64,000 nucleotides of DNA from Cymodocea nodosa (Eukaryota > Streptophyta > Magnoliopsida > Alismatales > Cymodoceaceae), in NCBI GenBank assembly GCA_036874045.1, contig JAZBRI010000011.1:9477501-9541500 (forward strand). The letters are read 5' to 3'. Both the position numbers and the translations under genes were made by a program. Every line of letters begins with the position of its first letter. Within the stretch, counting starts at the first letter, position 1. Shown one piece after another: positions 33,241 to 45,253 of the stretch. A model generated the notes under the pieces. That model was not told where the DNA came from. It did not search any database and worked only from the letters and a program-made list of their open reading frames with translations.

Positions 33241-33258
33241 TGACACCGTTGCCGGGAA
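33241..33258 (+). other. Primer-binding site of G1 (Athila type)
   Basis: TGACACCGTTGCCGGGAA resembles the plant Athila/Tat primer site TGGCGCCGTTGCCGGGGA, usually assigned to tRNA-Asp. A second, degraded copy (CTAGCACCGTTGCTAGGG) lies about 90 bp further on, with the same ACAAGTTTTCT sequence before it, so the LTR end region is duplicated. Confidence 0.8.
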
Positions 33259-33477
33259 GACAATCAAGTTTTCTAGAGCTGCTGAGTAGACAAGTTTCTG
33301 ATTTAACTTTTCACAACAATACAAGTTTTCTAGCACCGTTGCTAGGGATTGAGAAGCTAAGCAACTGTGAGTGCTGTTTTGTTTTAATATCAAAGGGAGT
33401 GTTGTGTGTTTTATTGTATAATTGAGAATATGGCATATGCTTATGCTTAAAGATTTCTGAAACTTGTAATTAGCATA

Positions 33478-34559
33478 TGTGAATTCTGCAATTCGGAAGG
33501 TCATGACATCTTTGATTATTTGAAACTAAGATGATTGCAGATGATTAGATCACATGAACAACAAATGAATTAAATTCAATGTAATAGAATTGAGTATGAG
33601 AATCCTATAGTTTACCCAACTAATGGTCAGTTTAGAACGAGTAATACGTTGAGAGATAAGGAAGTTTGGGATAGGTATGACAGACTAGAGTATAGTTTAG
33701 AGCAAAACATGGACAAACTGGAACAATTTATGTATCAGCAACAAGAAGTCAACTAATTAAATTATAAGGAAGAATATTCAAAATCTAAAGTTGATATCAT
33801 ATGCAAAACTGAAAAAATCATAATGAAAATTGATCAAAAATTGAATGCAATGAGACTAGATGATCTGGAAAGAAAGCTAAAAGCACTTGATGAATTTACA
33901 ATGAAATTACAAGTTATGCAATAGGAAAACACAAATGAATACTTTAATGTTACAATTTTTGCATAATTTACAAGACATACAAACAAAAGAAAATACCAAT
34001 GCAATAGAATTTAAAAAATGTAAGTTAAAACTAAAACAATTGAAGATCAAAATCATGAAAATGAAATACAAGAACATCGTGAAAGTAATGAAAATCTGGA
34101 AGATGTATGTATAACATTAAGATTTGGAATTGATATGCCACCAATAACTCAAAAAGAAAGACATGTGAAGGTGGATAAGCACAAAACTCAAAATGACAAT
34201 GAAAATGTAATATTTGAAAACTTAAAAATTAATGAAGAAAAATTTAGATCTAAAAATGAGATTAAAAATGATCAAACAAATGAAATGAAAGGAAAAAAAT
34301 CTTGTAAATCACAATCATTAGCACCTTTTCTTGAAAGATTACAATGAACATTTCCTAAGAAACAAGAAAAAATTAGAGAAATTTTTGAAAAAGTACAAGT
34401 TAACATTCCTTTGTTAGACTTATTGCAGAAAATGCCACATTATGCTAAATTTCTTAAGAATTTGTGTACTAAAAAAAGAGAGTGAAAAGTTTTAAGGAAA
34501 GTCTTTTTAGTTGAGCAAAGTAATTCTCTATTTCTACCATAAATTCCTAAAAATGAATC
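33478..34559 (+). pseudogene. Gypsy gag, C-terminal part (G1)
   Basis: The frame starting at 33,478 has a Cys-His knuckle, CEFCNSEGHDIFDY (C-x2-C-x4-H-x4, with the last Cys changed to Tyr), then a long charged coiled-coil-like region and, after 34,300, the late gag/protease-linker blocks NIPLLDLLQKMPHYAKFLKNL typical of Athila gag-pro. Several stops are present. The N-terminal Retrotrans_gag domain is missing between the primer site and the knuckle. At 34,559 it is interrupted by E1; the protease continues at 58,893. Confidence 0.78.
34555..34559. repeat. Target-site duplication of E1, left (GAATC)
   Basis: GAATC before the L1 LTR at 34,560, repeated at 58,893-58,897 after the L1 LTR that ends at 58,892. 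Joining the two flanks restores the Athila gag-protease order. Confidence 0.93.
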
Positions 34560-35802
34560 TATTAGGAATTTTGTTTTGATGATAAATGCTTTATTAAAGT
34601 TTATAAATAAGTCTAAATAATATTTTCTAAGTATAATAGTCACGTATTTAAATATTGACAAGTTATCGAAAAGTTTCATTTAAACTTTCGGATAGTTAAA
34701 GTTTTCGGATAGTTAGATTTTCAGATAGTTAAACTTTTGGATAGTTAATGTTTCGATTTAGTTGAAGAGTTATGTTAAAAACTCGTATAGTTAAGTTATC
34801 TGCATGTGTGTTTTTAATGTTTTAAGTTATCATGTATTTTCCATGTGCGTTCGGTGATGAAAATTGAAGAGTTAGATAATTGTTCGAGTTTTTATACGCA
34901 TGGATAGTTAACTGTTCGAGTTTTATAAAATGACTAACGAATAGATAAGTTTTTCTTGTTCAATCACATGTTTTGTAGGTGCAAAAACTCGAAGAGTTAC
35001 AGATAAGTGTTCGAGTTTTTATAGGACTTAAAGGGTAAGTGTTCGACTAAAACGAAGACTTAGAAGATATTTTACAAGTCTCCAGGAAGATAAAGTTTCG
35101 GTGAATCTACGAGTGGAAATCGTGAAAATTCAAAATGATAGTGGAGAAAGTGGAAATTTCAAAATGATAGTGGACATAGTGGAAATTCAAAAAGATAGTG
35201 GAAATCGTGGATAATTTGAAATTGAAATTAGTACATGGATTATGGATTAAGTGGATGAACATGCTGAACGTGAAGTCAGAGTTTGACTATTAATAGAGAG
35301 TACGAGCTACATTACAAAGAGGATCCCAATCTCAAAAACCAAGTTTGAATATTCAATTCAGATCCCAAACTGAAAAATCAAGTTTGAATATTCATATCTA
35401 GAAAAATTCTCCAACATTAGAAGAAGTTCGAAATTCCAAGTAATTTCAGAAAAGGAGCTGCAAACGTAAGAAGTCTAGAAATTTAACAACTAGAGAAGAA
35501 GAGATACAGAAGCTGAGCAAAAAGAAGGAAATGAGCTACATGCATAAAGATCAGGTTTTATACAATTCGAAATTAGTTTTGAATAAGGACTTCATTTTCT
35601 ATTTGAATTGTATATTGGATATTACTGTATCAAAACCGTTAAGAAGGGAATTAAGCTGAATAGATATTGTAAATTCTTTTTTTAAAGTTTTAAAAGAATA
35701 GAATTTTATTTACGAGTGTTTTGTGCTCTTGCTTTATCCGTTGGTAATTTTAATTACTAAAGACACAATTCACCCCCCCTCTTGTGATACAACGATCCTA
35801 TA
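34560..35802 (+). repeat. L1 LTR, 5' copy of E1 (1,243 bp)
   Basis: Begins TATTAGG (TG changed to TA) and ends GATCCTATA (CA changed to TA). Otherwise close to the 3' copy at 57,683-58,892. Confidence 0.92.
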
Positions 35803-35804
35803 AT

Positions 35805-35816
35805 TGGTATCAAAGC
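35805..35816 (+). other. Primer-binding site of E1
   Basis: TGGTATCAAAGC, two bases after the LTR, differs from the usual plant initiator-Met tRNA site TGGTATCAGAGC by one transition. Confidence 0.9.
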
Positions 35817-35890
35817 ATAATTAAAGAGCTTTCATTTCTCTATTTAGGAATCAATTTTTCTTGTCATTTACTTAGCATCATCTATTTAAA

Positions 35891-37043
35891 ATGGATAATA
35901 CTAAAATCTTGGTTATGATTGAAGGATAGACCACTAATTGTCCTCCTATGTTTGAAGGTAGCAATTATGACTACTGGAAATATAGGATGAAAGTATTCTT
36001 TCAGTCAATTGATTTCAAACTATAGCATATAATTAGCAATCCTATAGTGTTAGTTACGACTTCATATGATATTTAGACTTTTGATGAAAAGGAGTGAATG
36101 ACACTGAATGCTAAAGGTTTAAACATCTTGTTCTGTGCTTTATCTCATGATCAATTTAACAAAGTTTCTACATATCAAACTGCATATGAGATATGGCATG
36201 CATTAGAAGTTACCAACGAAGGTACTAGCCAGGTCAAGGAATCTAAGATTAATATGTTAGTACATAAATATGAGCTTTTTAAAATGCACGAAATTGAATG
36301 TATCTTTGATATGTTTTCCTATTTTCTTGAGATTGTAAATTCATTAAAATCTTTAGGCAAGAAATTCAAGGAAAAAGACTTGGTAAGAAAGATCCTTAGA
36401 TCTTTAACTAAAGTTTGAGCTCAAAAGACAACATCTATTGAAGAGTCCAAATATTTAAAGACATATACTCTTGATGATCTCATAGGCAATCTGACAACCT
36501 ATGAAGTACAACATTTAGATCCAAAAGGGAAGAATCCTAGAAGGGATCTAGCTTTTGAGGCTGATAAAGCCTTAAAAGTCATTAGTGATTCTGACGATGA
36601 TTTACTATTGTTGACCAGAAAATTTAGAAATCTATTGAAGAAATGCAGTAACTTCAGGTCAGCAAAGACATCTGGAGATATGGAGAAGAAGTCATTCATG
36701 AAAGACAAAATCATATGCTATAAGTGCAACAGGTTAGGTCACTTTCAAATTGATTGTCCTCTCAACAAAGATAAGAAGAATTCGAGGAGGAATTTCAGGA
36801 ATAAGAAATTCAGAAAGAGAAGGGCACTTAAAGTGGCATGGGATGACTCTTCAGCTTCACAAAGTAAAGAAGCAAAGGATTCAACATCAGACAATGAATC
36901 CTCATTAACATTAGATTCAGAAGAAAATCTGGCAAATGTATTCTTCATGGCAAAATCTAGTGAGGTATCCTTTGATTAAAATGCTAGTTTTGATAGTTTT
37001 GATGGATTACTTGTTGAATACAATAAACTAGCTAGAAAATATA
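35891..37043 (+). pseudogene. Copia gag, N-terminal part (E1)
   Basis: One frame from ATG 35,891 has the copia gag opening (PPMFEGSNYDYWKYRMKVFF), the UBN2-type domain (AYEIWHALEVTNEGTSQVKE, then KINMLVHKYELFKMHE) and one zinc knuckle CYKCNRLGHFQIDC (C-x2-C-x4-H-x4-C, complete) at about 36,716-36,757, then basic and acidic stretches. About five stops lie in the first 180 codons. At 37,043 it is interrupted by E2; the next codons continue at 49,057. Zinc knuckles bind element RNA for packaging. Confidence 0.92.
37039..37043. repeat. Target-site duplication of E2, left (ATATA)
   Basis: ATATA before the L2 LTR start, repeated at 49,052-49,056 after the L2 LTR end. Removing E2 and one copy rejoins the E1 gag frame (NKLARKY into KKVKIEGKN). 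Confidence 0.9.
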
Positions 37044-38062
37044 TATTGAGTATTTTGTTTTGATGATGTGTGCTGAATGAAAGTAATCATATTTGCTCAA
37101 TTACTATTGCTTGTAATCATTATCAGATTTTCGGATACTTAGAAAACTTAACTATCCTATACTTAAACTATTTTCTGTGAGTTAGCATTTAACCTTCCGA
37201 ATGAAAGGTTAAGTTGGTTTGTTAAGTTATCGTAACACCACGAAGCTGGTTCGTTGAGTTAGCGTAACACCACAGACTTAGTTTGTTGAGTTAGCTACAA
37301 TAATTGTCACGTGAGTTGGCACATAAGGAACTCGTTAAGTTAAAAACGTTAAGTTATATATCTACTTGTTTTACTCGTTTAGTTAACATTAAAGTAACGA
37401 CTTCTTATTACACTTGATGAAAAATTTTGGATGAGAGTTTATTTTGCAGGAAATTTTTCAGATATCCAAGATTGATGATTAAAGAAAATTTGAAATGTAA
37501 ACGTGGGTCAGAATGTATGTATTTCAATGAAGGAAAAAGAGAAGACGTGAAGAAGTGGAAAACTGGTAGTGATTAAACCTGGATGATAAGTATGAAATGA
37601 AGATACAATATCAGAGGCATAGAATTCTCGTTGATCAGTTATCCCTACACACCAAACGAAATATATTTTTAGGGATCAAAAACACCTTTTAGGGAAAAGC
37701 TCTCAGATGGAAGAAAATTCAGTGAAGCAGAAAATGTCAGATTTATGTCACTAAAGATTTGAAGTATTAGGAGAAAGCAAATTCGGTGAAGTAGAGAAAG
37801 ACAAGATATTCGTCATTGAAGAATTGTTGAAGAAGAAAAAGAAGAAGAAAAAAAAAGATCTCAAATAGGGAGAAATATTTTAAATTCCGTAAATTAGTTT
37901 TCTCTGTTTGTAGTTATGAAATTGTATAGATGAAACATGATATCGATATATAATTGCATCTACAATTTTTGAGGAGAATTGAATTGTATATTGTAATTGA
38001 AACCTTGAATAAAAATGATTTTATGAAAATAGTGTCTCGACTTGTTTTTAATTTTGAAGAAT
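37044..38062 (+). repeat. L2 LTR, 5' copy of E2 (3' end lost)
   Basis: Starts TATTGAGTATTTTG (TG changed to TA). Lacks most of the G-box array and the last 60-80 bases, running directly into RNase H sequence. Confidence 0.85.
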
Positions 38063-38599
38063 ATTTACATATATACAAGGAACTAAAAATTTTGGACTAT
38101 ATTATTCCAAGGATAGTTTAATAGATCTCATAAGATATACTGATGTTGATTATGCAAGATCTAAGTCTGATAGAAAAAGTACCAGTGGCACATGTCAATT
38201 ATTGGAAAATAATTTGGTGTCATGGTTTAGTAAAAGGAAAACTATGTAGCACTTTCAACCATTGAAGCTGAATATGTTGCTGCTGCATTGTGTTGCACTT
38301 AGATTCTATGGATAAGGCAAACTTTAGAGGACTTTGTATTATCTTATGATACAATTGAGATTTATTGTGACAGTAGTTTTGCAATAAATCTTTCCAAAAA
38401 TCCTGTATTGCATTCTAGAGCAAAGCATATAAAGGTTAGACATCATTTTTTAAGAGATAACGTAATTAAAGGAAAAATTAAATTAGGATTTGTGTCTAGT
38501 AAAAATCAATTAGCTAATATTTTTACAAAACCTCTAGATGAAACTACTTTCTACAACATAAGACTAAATTTAGGTATTTGTAGGCTATGTGATGTGTAA
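38063..38599 (+). pseudogene. Copia RNase H tail (E2)
   Basis: RNase H degrades RNA in the DNA-RNA hybrid during reverse transcription. Conserved blocks: YTDVDYARSKSDRKSTSGTC, SWFSKRK, ALSTIEAEYVAAAL, EIYCDSSFAINLSKNPVLH, RAKHIKVRHHFLRD, TKPLDETTFYNIR, ending GICRLCDV. A 1-base loss near 38,245 and a stop near 38,300 break the frame; the last 63 codons are open. It is close to E1 RNase H (52,403-52,945). Confidence 0.9.
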
Positions 38600-38972
38600 A
38601 ATGCTTAAACTCCACAAAAAGATAAATTTTGTTGATGATGTTTACCTCATAGATATTATATACTTATTATAAATATCTGAGTAATATTTAAACTGTTGCA
38701 TAATATACTATCTGAGTATATTTAAACTATACTCATTAAATTACACGTTATGTTATGTAAGGTAACGTGTAAAACTGCTTCTAGACAGCGTTTTACTCGT
38801 TAGGTTAGTTAACTTAACATGTTATACTTAAATATTTCGGGTACCTTGATTGAATAAACTATATTCAATATTCATTTAAAATCCAAACCCGACTATTATA
38901 CTAGTTGAGTTAGTCGACTAAAACCCTATTTAGACACTTATTACATAGGAACTTAGGCTATTCGTAAACTTT
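38600..38972 (+). other. Spacer before env-like ORF (E2)
   Basis: Contains TTACACGTTATGTTATG and GTAACGTGTAAA, plus CGTTAGGTTAGTTAACTTAACATG, motifs of the L2 U3 type. The ORF starts just after it. Confidence 0.5.
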
Positions 38973-39641
38973 GTGTCTGAAAATCTTTCCCGCTTATCCC
39001 TATTACAACTTGTGATGATGGTCTCCAAGTTCTACAAAGGTCGTGGCAGAGGAAAAGGAAAAGGCAGAGGAAATGAAAAAGGAAAAGAAATAGATGAAGA
39101 TGAAGTTCCACGAGCTTGGTTTAAGAAAATACTTCAAGTTGACGAAAGGTTAACAAAAATATATAGTGAATATTTCTTTCTTGAAGTAATACTAAATGAA
39201 GTTAGACTAGAACTTCATAATACTGATGAAAGTATAAAATACATGGGTATAATAAGTAAATTTGATAGAGAATATAGAATGAAGTGTGCTAAAATCACAT
39301 TTTTGGAACAGTATGCACAATATATGGACAAAGGCGTAGGTTCATCAAATAGAATTCCTCAAACCCCTATCAGTGGTACACGACTACAACCATTTGAGGA
39401 AGAACATGACTCTGCAATACCTACACCCTTATTTACAAAGGAAAAACAAATAAATATTGTTGTTGATCAAAAGAAAGTTGAAGGTCTTCGAAAGGTAATA
39501 GCAATAGAAAGTACCTTAAAAGAATTGAACCAGAAAACTTTTATGGAACAATTTCAGAAGAAAATAGCAATACTTGAAGAAGAGAAGTTGACTTGTTATA
39601 GAAGAAGAAAAATCAGGAAAATTATGTCTAAGGAAAAAAAG
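38973..39641 (+). pseudogene. Copia env-like ORF, N-terminal part (E2)
   Basis: An open frame of about 223 codons before E3. It has a basic Gly/Lys/Arg tract (YKGRGRGKGKGRGNEKGK), then a folded-looking region with WFKKILQVDERLTKIY and REYRMKCAKITFLEQYAQY, a TP-rich linker and a coiled-coil-like helix to 39,641. Nearly identical in order to the E3 copy (44,183 downwards). The basic tract could bind nucleic acid or act as a nuclear signal. Interrupted by E3; it continues at 45,254. Confidence 0.85.
39637..39641. repeat. Target-site duplication of E3, left (AAAAG)
   Basis: AAAAG before E3 and CAAAG at 45,254-45,258 after it. The intact E3 env-like ORF has the codons ACA AAG at the same place, so the ancestral duplication was probably CAAAG. 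Confidence 0.75.
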
Positions 39642-41393
39642 TGTAGGATCATATGGCTACACAAGAGGGGGGTGAATTGTGTATTTTTAATATTTTCTGA
39701 AATATAATTGAAACTTTAAATCTCAAAAACAAGTCGAGATAGTGTTTTCATAAAATCATTTTTATTCAAGGTTTCAATTACAATATACAATTCAATTCTC
39801 CTTAGAAATTGTAGATGCAATTATATCTCGATACAATGTATCATCTAAACAATTTCATAACTACAAACAGAGAAAACTAATTTGCGGAATTTAAAACATT
39901 TCTCCCTGTTTGAGATCTTTCTTCTTCTTCTTTCTTCTTCATTAGCAATTCTTCAGTGACGAATATCTTGTCTTTCTCTACTTCACCGAATTTACTTTCT
40001 TTTGATACTTCAACTCTTCAACGACATAAATCTGACCTTTTCTGCTTCACTGAATTTTCTTCCACTTGAGAGATTTTGCCCGAAGAGGTGTTTTTGATCC
40101 TTGAAAAAGATTTTTCTTTTGGTGTGCAGGGATGGTTTGATCCTTGAAAAGATTTTTCTTTTTGTGTGCAAGGATGGTTTGATCAACGAGAACTCTATGC
40201 CTTTTATACTGTATCTTCATTTCATGCATATCCTACACGTTTAATAACTACCAGTTTTCCACTTCTCCACGTCTTTTCTTTTTCCTTCATCGAAACACAC
40301 ACGTTCCAACCCACATTTATATTTGGAATTTCCATTAATCATTAGTCTTGGATCTCTGAAAAATTTCCTGCAAAATAAACTTTCTCGTCCAAAAGTTTTT
40401 CATCAGTGTAATAAGAAGTTGTTACTTTAATGTTAACTAAACGAGTAACACAAGTATATATATATAACTTAACGTTTCGAACTTAACGAGTTCACCATGT
40501 GCCATTTCATGTGACAAGTACTGTAGCTAACTCAACAAACTAAGTCCGTGGTGTTATGCTATCACAACGAACCAGCTTAACCTTTCTTTCGGAAGGTTAA
40601 ACGATAACTCACCGAAAACAGTTTAAGTTTCGGATAGTTACAGATGTAAGTCACTGAAAAACTCTTTATATGATAAAACTAGTGAGACACGTGTCAAGAC
40701 CTGGAAACATGACTTAAGTTACCTTTCGGATAGTTACGACTGTAAGTCTCCGAAAAACTTTAACTCACCGATTTAGTAATAAACAAATGTTTTTATAATA
40801 AGAATTTTACCACGTGCAAAAATAACAACTTAAGTTTATAACGCTAACCTAATGTGTTGCCTTAGTGTTCAATATAGCAACTCAACGCGTTTAGTTATGT
40901 TAACTTAACGAGTTAAACATGTGCACCTCACGTGATACAATACGACATTCGTAACTTATAATTTCACCACGTGTATAACACTAACTTAACGAGTTCATCT
41001 CTTCTTTTACTCACTAACTTAATGAGTTATCATGTGACCTATTTTAACCTTTAAGCCTCTAACTTAACGAGTTCTCACGTGACCTCTATACAAACAAAAC
41101 TCTAACTTAACGAGTTGTCTAAACATGCATTGTTCATGATACAGAAGATATAACTTTAAAACATATCATGCTTTTCAATAAAACCACACGTTAACTTAAC
41201 GTTTAGCTAAATGAGAAATTAATGCAATGAAACGACTAGTTATTAACTTCAGATCCAATATAGACAAGTATTTATATCAGTAAGCTTTTTCTGTATTAAT
41301 TGATGATTTTAATTTCTTTTCACAATCAATATTAATTGAGCAAATATGATTATTTTCATTCAGCACACATCATCAAAACAAAAATACTTAACA
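39642..41393 (-). repeat. L2 LTR, 3' copy of E3 (1,752 bp)
   Basis: The fullest L2 copy. Read on minus it runs TGTTAAG to CCTACA, with the CACGTG array (41,090-40,930), the inverted GGATAGTTAC blocks (40,740-40,630), a TATATATATA box (about 40,455-40,465) and the small-ORF repeat (40,229-40,047). Confidence 0.92.
40047..40229 (-). other. Small open frame inside L2 LTR (copy 3)
   Basis: A 60-codon frame with the doubled KKNLFKDQTIP / KKNLFQGSKTP peptide, equivalent to 13,239-13,454 and 24,997-25,233. A coding role is unproven. Confidence 0.25.
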
Positions 41394-41407
41394 ATCTCCC
41401 CCTTTTT
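41394..41407 (-). other. Polypurine tract of E3
   Basis: Read on minus, AAAAAGGGGGAGAT ending at the LTR terminus. A second tract (AAAAAAGGGGAG) lies about 300 bp upstream on minus, at about 41,701-41,712. Confidence 0.9.
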
Positions 41408-41888
41408 GATGATGACAAAACCATATTAAATCAATTATGAAATATATTTAACTCAACAAAGCACCTTTGTTGGGTTAACTTTTAATTCAACAAACTTGTT
41501 TGTTGACTTAAGTTCACTTAAGCTTATTTCTATTGTTTGTGTAAATTTTACCTCTCAGAACTAAAACTCTCAGATGTCAATAATTTTATAAGTATCAGTT
41601 TTCTAATTATCATCTGTCAGATTACAATAACCATTCAATAGCATCTCCTTTTATAATATATATATGCAATTAAGATCATAATCATCTTTTTATAATATTT
41701 CTCCCCTTTTTTGTCATTAATCAAAAAGATAATTACAGAGAATATATATACATATATAAGAGAATTACAACAACAATTTTTGTAAACAAGAATAATAATT
41801 GAACACATTTACAGAAAAATGTATTGTTCAATGAATCAAACAAGTAATACAAACATTACATTTTGTATTCAGAAACAAACAAAAATAG
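41408..41888 (-). other. E3 3' untranslated spacer
   Basis: Non-coding; includes AACTCAACAAAGCACCTTTGTTGGGTTAA palindromic material near 41,451-41,480 and the second polypurine tract. Confidence 0.6.
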
Positions 41889-44183
41889 TTATCGACCCCT
41901 CCTAAGTATATCACTTATTATAGCATTACATATTTTATCTCGTAGATGCCTAATATCATTTCTGATGTCGTTAAGCATTGCATCTAAGTCAGGAGGTAGC
42001 TGGGTGTGCTGTTCTGCTTGAACTGAATAACTTTGTTGTTGTTGTTGTATATGGTCTATATCAGGTTGTTGTTGTTGTTGTCGTTGAGGTTTATGCATGG
42101 CCTGTAATTTTTGCAAATCTTTGACACTAAATGCTCTCATGCCTTTAGTTTCAAAGGGCCAGTCGGATAAAGTCAATTGGCTTGCAAGGATTCTACATAC
42201 AGCATCACCATAAAATAACTTTGAACTCATATGCTGTAGTTGAGACATAAATACATCAAACCAATTTATTTGAATTCTATTTAGCAAGCCATAAGTTGCA
42301 TATAAACAGCTTCTGTTGACTTCCAAATTGTGTCCAACTCTCTGAAATAAATTTGTGTGCAATATATTTGCAATAAACCTTGCCTCTACATTCAAATTTT
42401 CCATTAATCTCATTTCAGAATATACATCTGGAATTTTTGATAAAGACTGAATGTTCCATTCCAGTTGTCTTATCATGTCAAATCTATTGGTAACAACAAC
42501 ATCTTCATTCTTTAATCCTAAAACATCAAAAATTAACTCAAGAGACAATAGAAACTCCTGTTCATTTATTTGAGTTTTCAGAAAATTTTCATTCTTGACC
42601 AGATTGCTATAAAAAGCTACAATAAGCTCTGTGTATTGCTTCCATTTCGTTCCTACTGGTAAGAATTTAATGAGGCCTTGAAACTCAAATAGATCTCTTA
42701 TTTCCATCAAATTTCTGAATTTAATTGGACGAGCATGCAGAATCTGACATGTAATCAGATTATTCTATTTCTGCAATGCTTCTTTAGATCTAAAATGAAT
42801 TGCATTACCTTGAATTTGTAATATTGTACACAAAGAAGGTGATACCTGAAGCCATGATTCAGAGTTTAATTCATCTTCAGGAACCTCTTCTTCAAAATGA
42901 ATGTCATGTTGTTCCTCTTCCAAAATATTATCTTGAAGCTGCTCAGGTAAGCTTGATTCTTCAGCTTCAACAGTGTTAGGAACATTGTCAATATGCTCAA
43001 CATTCATCTTTTTAGTCTTTATAGAATGTTCAGAGTTCAATTTTTCTACAAATTCTACAGCCAACGTATCTGTCTGTAATTGTTCATTTTGTTCAACAGA
43101 TAATTCCATTGATTCATGCTATGAATTCTTAGACTCTGCTTCTATAGATTCTGTAGAAGGCTGGTTAACTTTTAGCTCTTCTAGAGACTTAACATTTTCA
43201 ATATCTGCTACTCCAGACAATTCAGCCTGTGAACTAGTTACTACTTCAACATTGTCAATTATATCTGCAATAACTTGTTCAATGTTAGGTGCCTGATGCT
43301 CTGATTTGTCAATTTCAGCATCATTAGGACTTGTACTAATAGAAAAACTTGAGCTCATATTTGACTTGTATTTCTTCTCAAGCTTTCTAGCAAGGGAAAA
43401 TAAAGTCTCATTATCTTCATTAGTTTCAGTGTGTTTGGAACTGATGAGTTTATTAGATGCACAATAAGGTACATTGTCTAGACATACATTGTCCTTTGGA
43501 AATAAATTTTCATCTGATTTTCTTTTTTCAATAGACTTTGTTTCCTTAGACATAATTTTTCTGACTTTCCTTCTTCTATAACATTTCTATTTCTCCTTTT
43601 CAAGTATTGTTGTTTTCTTTTCAAATTGCTCCATAAAAGTTTTTTGCTTTAATTCTTCTAAGGCACTTTCTATTGCAACGGCCTTTCGAAGACTGTCAAC
43701 TTTTGTTTTCTCTACAGCAATATCTGATTCTACTTGTTTTGAATATAAAGGAGTAGGGATAGCTGATTCATGCTCTTCCTCAAATGCATGTAGTCTTGTA
43801 CTGTTTATAGGAGTTTGAGGAGTTCTATTTGATGAACCTACACCTTTTTCCAAATATTTTGCATACTGTTCCAAAAATGCAATCTTAGCACATTTCATTC
43901 TGTATTCTCTATCAAATTTACTACGAATACCCATGTATGTAATATTTGCATTAGTATGTTGAAGTTCTTGTCTAACTTCATTTAGTATACCTTCAGGAAA
44001 GAAGTAATCTTTATAAATTTCAGCTAACCTTCTATCCACTTGAAGTATTTTCTTGAACCAAGTATGTGGAACTTCATAATTCTCTATTTCTTTTCCTTTT
44101 GCATCTCTTCTGCTTTTGCCTTTTCCTCTGCTACGACCTTTGTAGAACTTGGAGACCATCGTCGCAGGTTGTAACAGCAACAA
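41889..44183 (-). pseudogene. Copia env-like ORF, best preserved copy (E3)
   Basis: A single frame of 764 codons from ATG 44,183 to 41,889, broken only by stops near 43,587, 43,119 and 42,765. Layout: residues 10-30 basic Gly/Arg/Lys tract; 35-200 conserved region with WFKKILQVDRRLAEIY and a coiled-coil-like helix; 210-460 acidic, low-complexity linker; about 470-705 a globular domain (ILHARPIKFRN, LFEFQGLIKFLP, LELIFDVLGLKNEDV, NLNVEARFIANIL, CLYATYGLLNRIQINWFDVF, KLFYGDAVCRIL); Gln-rich segment; C-terminal helix LDAMLNDIRNDIRHLRDKICN. No signal peptide, membrane span or N-glycosylated ectodomain is visible, so a classical envelope role is unlikely. The globular domain aligns by eye with the gypsy ORF at 61,240-61,900. 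Confidence 0.85.
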
Positions 44184-44342
44184 GCGGGAAATATTTTCTT
44201 GGCAAAGTTTACAAATAACCTAAGTGCCGGTGTAATAAGTGTTTAAATAGGGATTTTAGGCGTATAACTCAACATGAAGAGAAGTCGGGTTTAGAAATTA
44301 AATAAATATTGAATAAAGATTATTCAATCAAAGTACCCGAAA
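44184..44342 (-). other. Leader before E3 env-like ORF
   Basis: Corresponds to the spacer before the E2 ORF (about 38,840-38,972), including AATCCxAACCCGAC-type sequence; joins truncated LTR at about 44,342. Confidence 0.6.
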
Positions 44343-45253
44343 CTAACGAGTTCACCATGTGCCATTTCATGTGACAAGTACTGTAGCTAACTCAACGAAC
44401 TAAGTCCGTGGTGTTATGCTATCTCAACGAACTAGCTTAACCTTTCTTTTGGAAGGTTAAACGATAACTCACCGAAAACTGTTCAAGTTTCGGATAGTTA
44501 CGGATGTAAGTTACCAAAAAACTCTTTATATGATAAAACTAGTGAGACACGTGTCAAGACCTGAAAACATGACTTAAGTTACCTTTTGGATAGTTACGAC
44601 TGTAAGTCTTCGAAAAACTTTAACTCACCGATTCAGTAATAAACAAATGTTTTTATAATAAGAATTTTACTACATGTAAAAATAACAACTTAAGTTTATA
44701 ACGCTAACCTAACGCGTTGCCTTAGTGTTCAATATAGCTACTCATTGCGTTTAGTTATGTTAACTTAACGAGTTAAACATGTGCACCTCACGTGATAGAA
44801 TACAACATTCGTAACTTATAATTTCACAACGTGTATAACACTAACTTAACGAGTTCGTCTCTTCTTTTACTCACTAACTTAACGAGTTATCACGTGACCT
44901 ATTTTAACCTTTAAGCCTCTAACTTAACGAGTTCTCACGTGACCTCTATACAAACAAAACTCTAACTTAACGAGTTGTCTAAACGTGCACTGTTCATGAT
45001 ACAGAAGATATAACTTTAAAACATATCATGCTTTTTAATAAAACCACACGTTAACTTAACGTTTAGCTAAATGAGAAATTAATGCAACGAAACGACTAGT
45101 TATTAACTTCAGATCCAATACAAACAAGTATTTATATCAGTAAGATTTTTCTGTATTAATTGATGATTTTAATTTCTTTTCACAAGCAATAGTAATTGAG
45201 CAAATATGATTATTTTCATTCAGCACACATCATCTAAACAAAAATACTCTACA
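44343..45253 (-). repeat. L2 LTR, 5' copy of E3 (3' half lost)
   Basis: Read on minus, starts TGTAGAGTATTTTTG at 45,253, passes through the CACGTG array, and stops after the AACTCGTTA block at 44,343. The last 700 or so bases (R-U5) and the primer site are gone. Confidence 0.88.

Larger units (their letters stand above)
39642..45253 (-). mobile_element. Copia element E3 (minus), mini-element with env-like ORF only
   Basis: Read on minus: truncated L2 LTR (45,253 to 44,343), short leader, complete env-like ORF (44,183 to 41,889), spacer, polypurine tract, full L2 LTR (41,393 to 39,642). Gag and pol are entirely deleted. Inserted into the same family of env-like ORF, in E2, in opposite orientation. 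Confidence 0.9.

Noticed and set aside
41889..44183. Calling the third ORF a true envelope glycoprotein
   Set aside because: No signal peptide, membrane segment or glycosylated ectodomain is visible in any copy.
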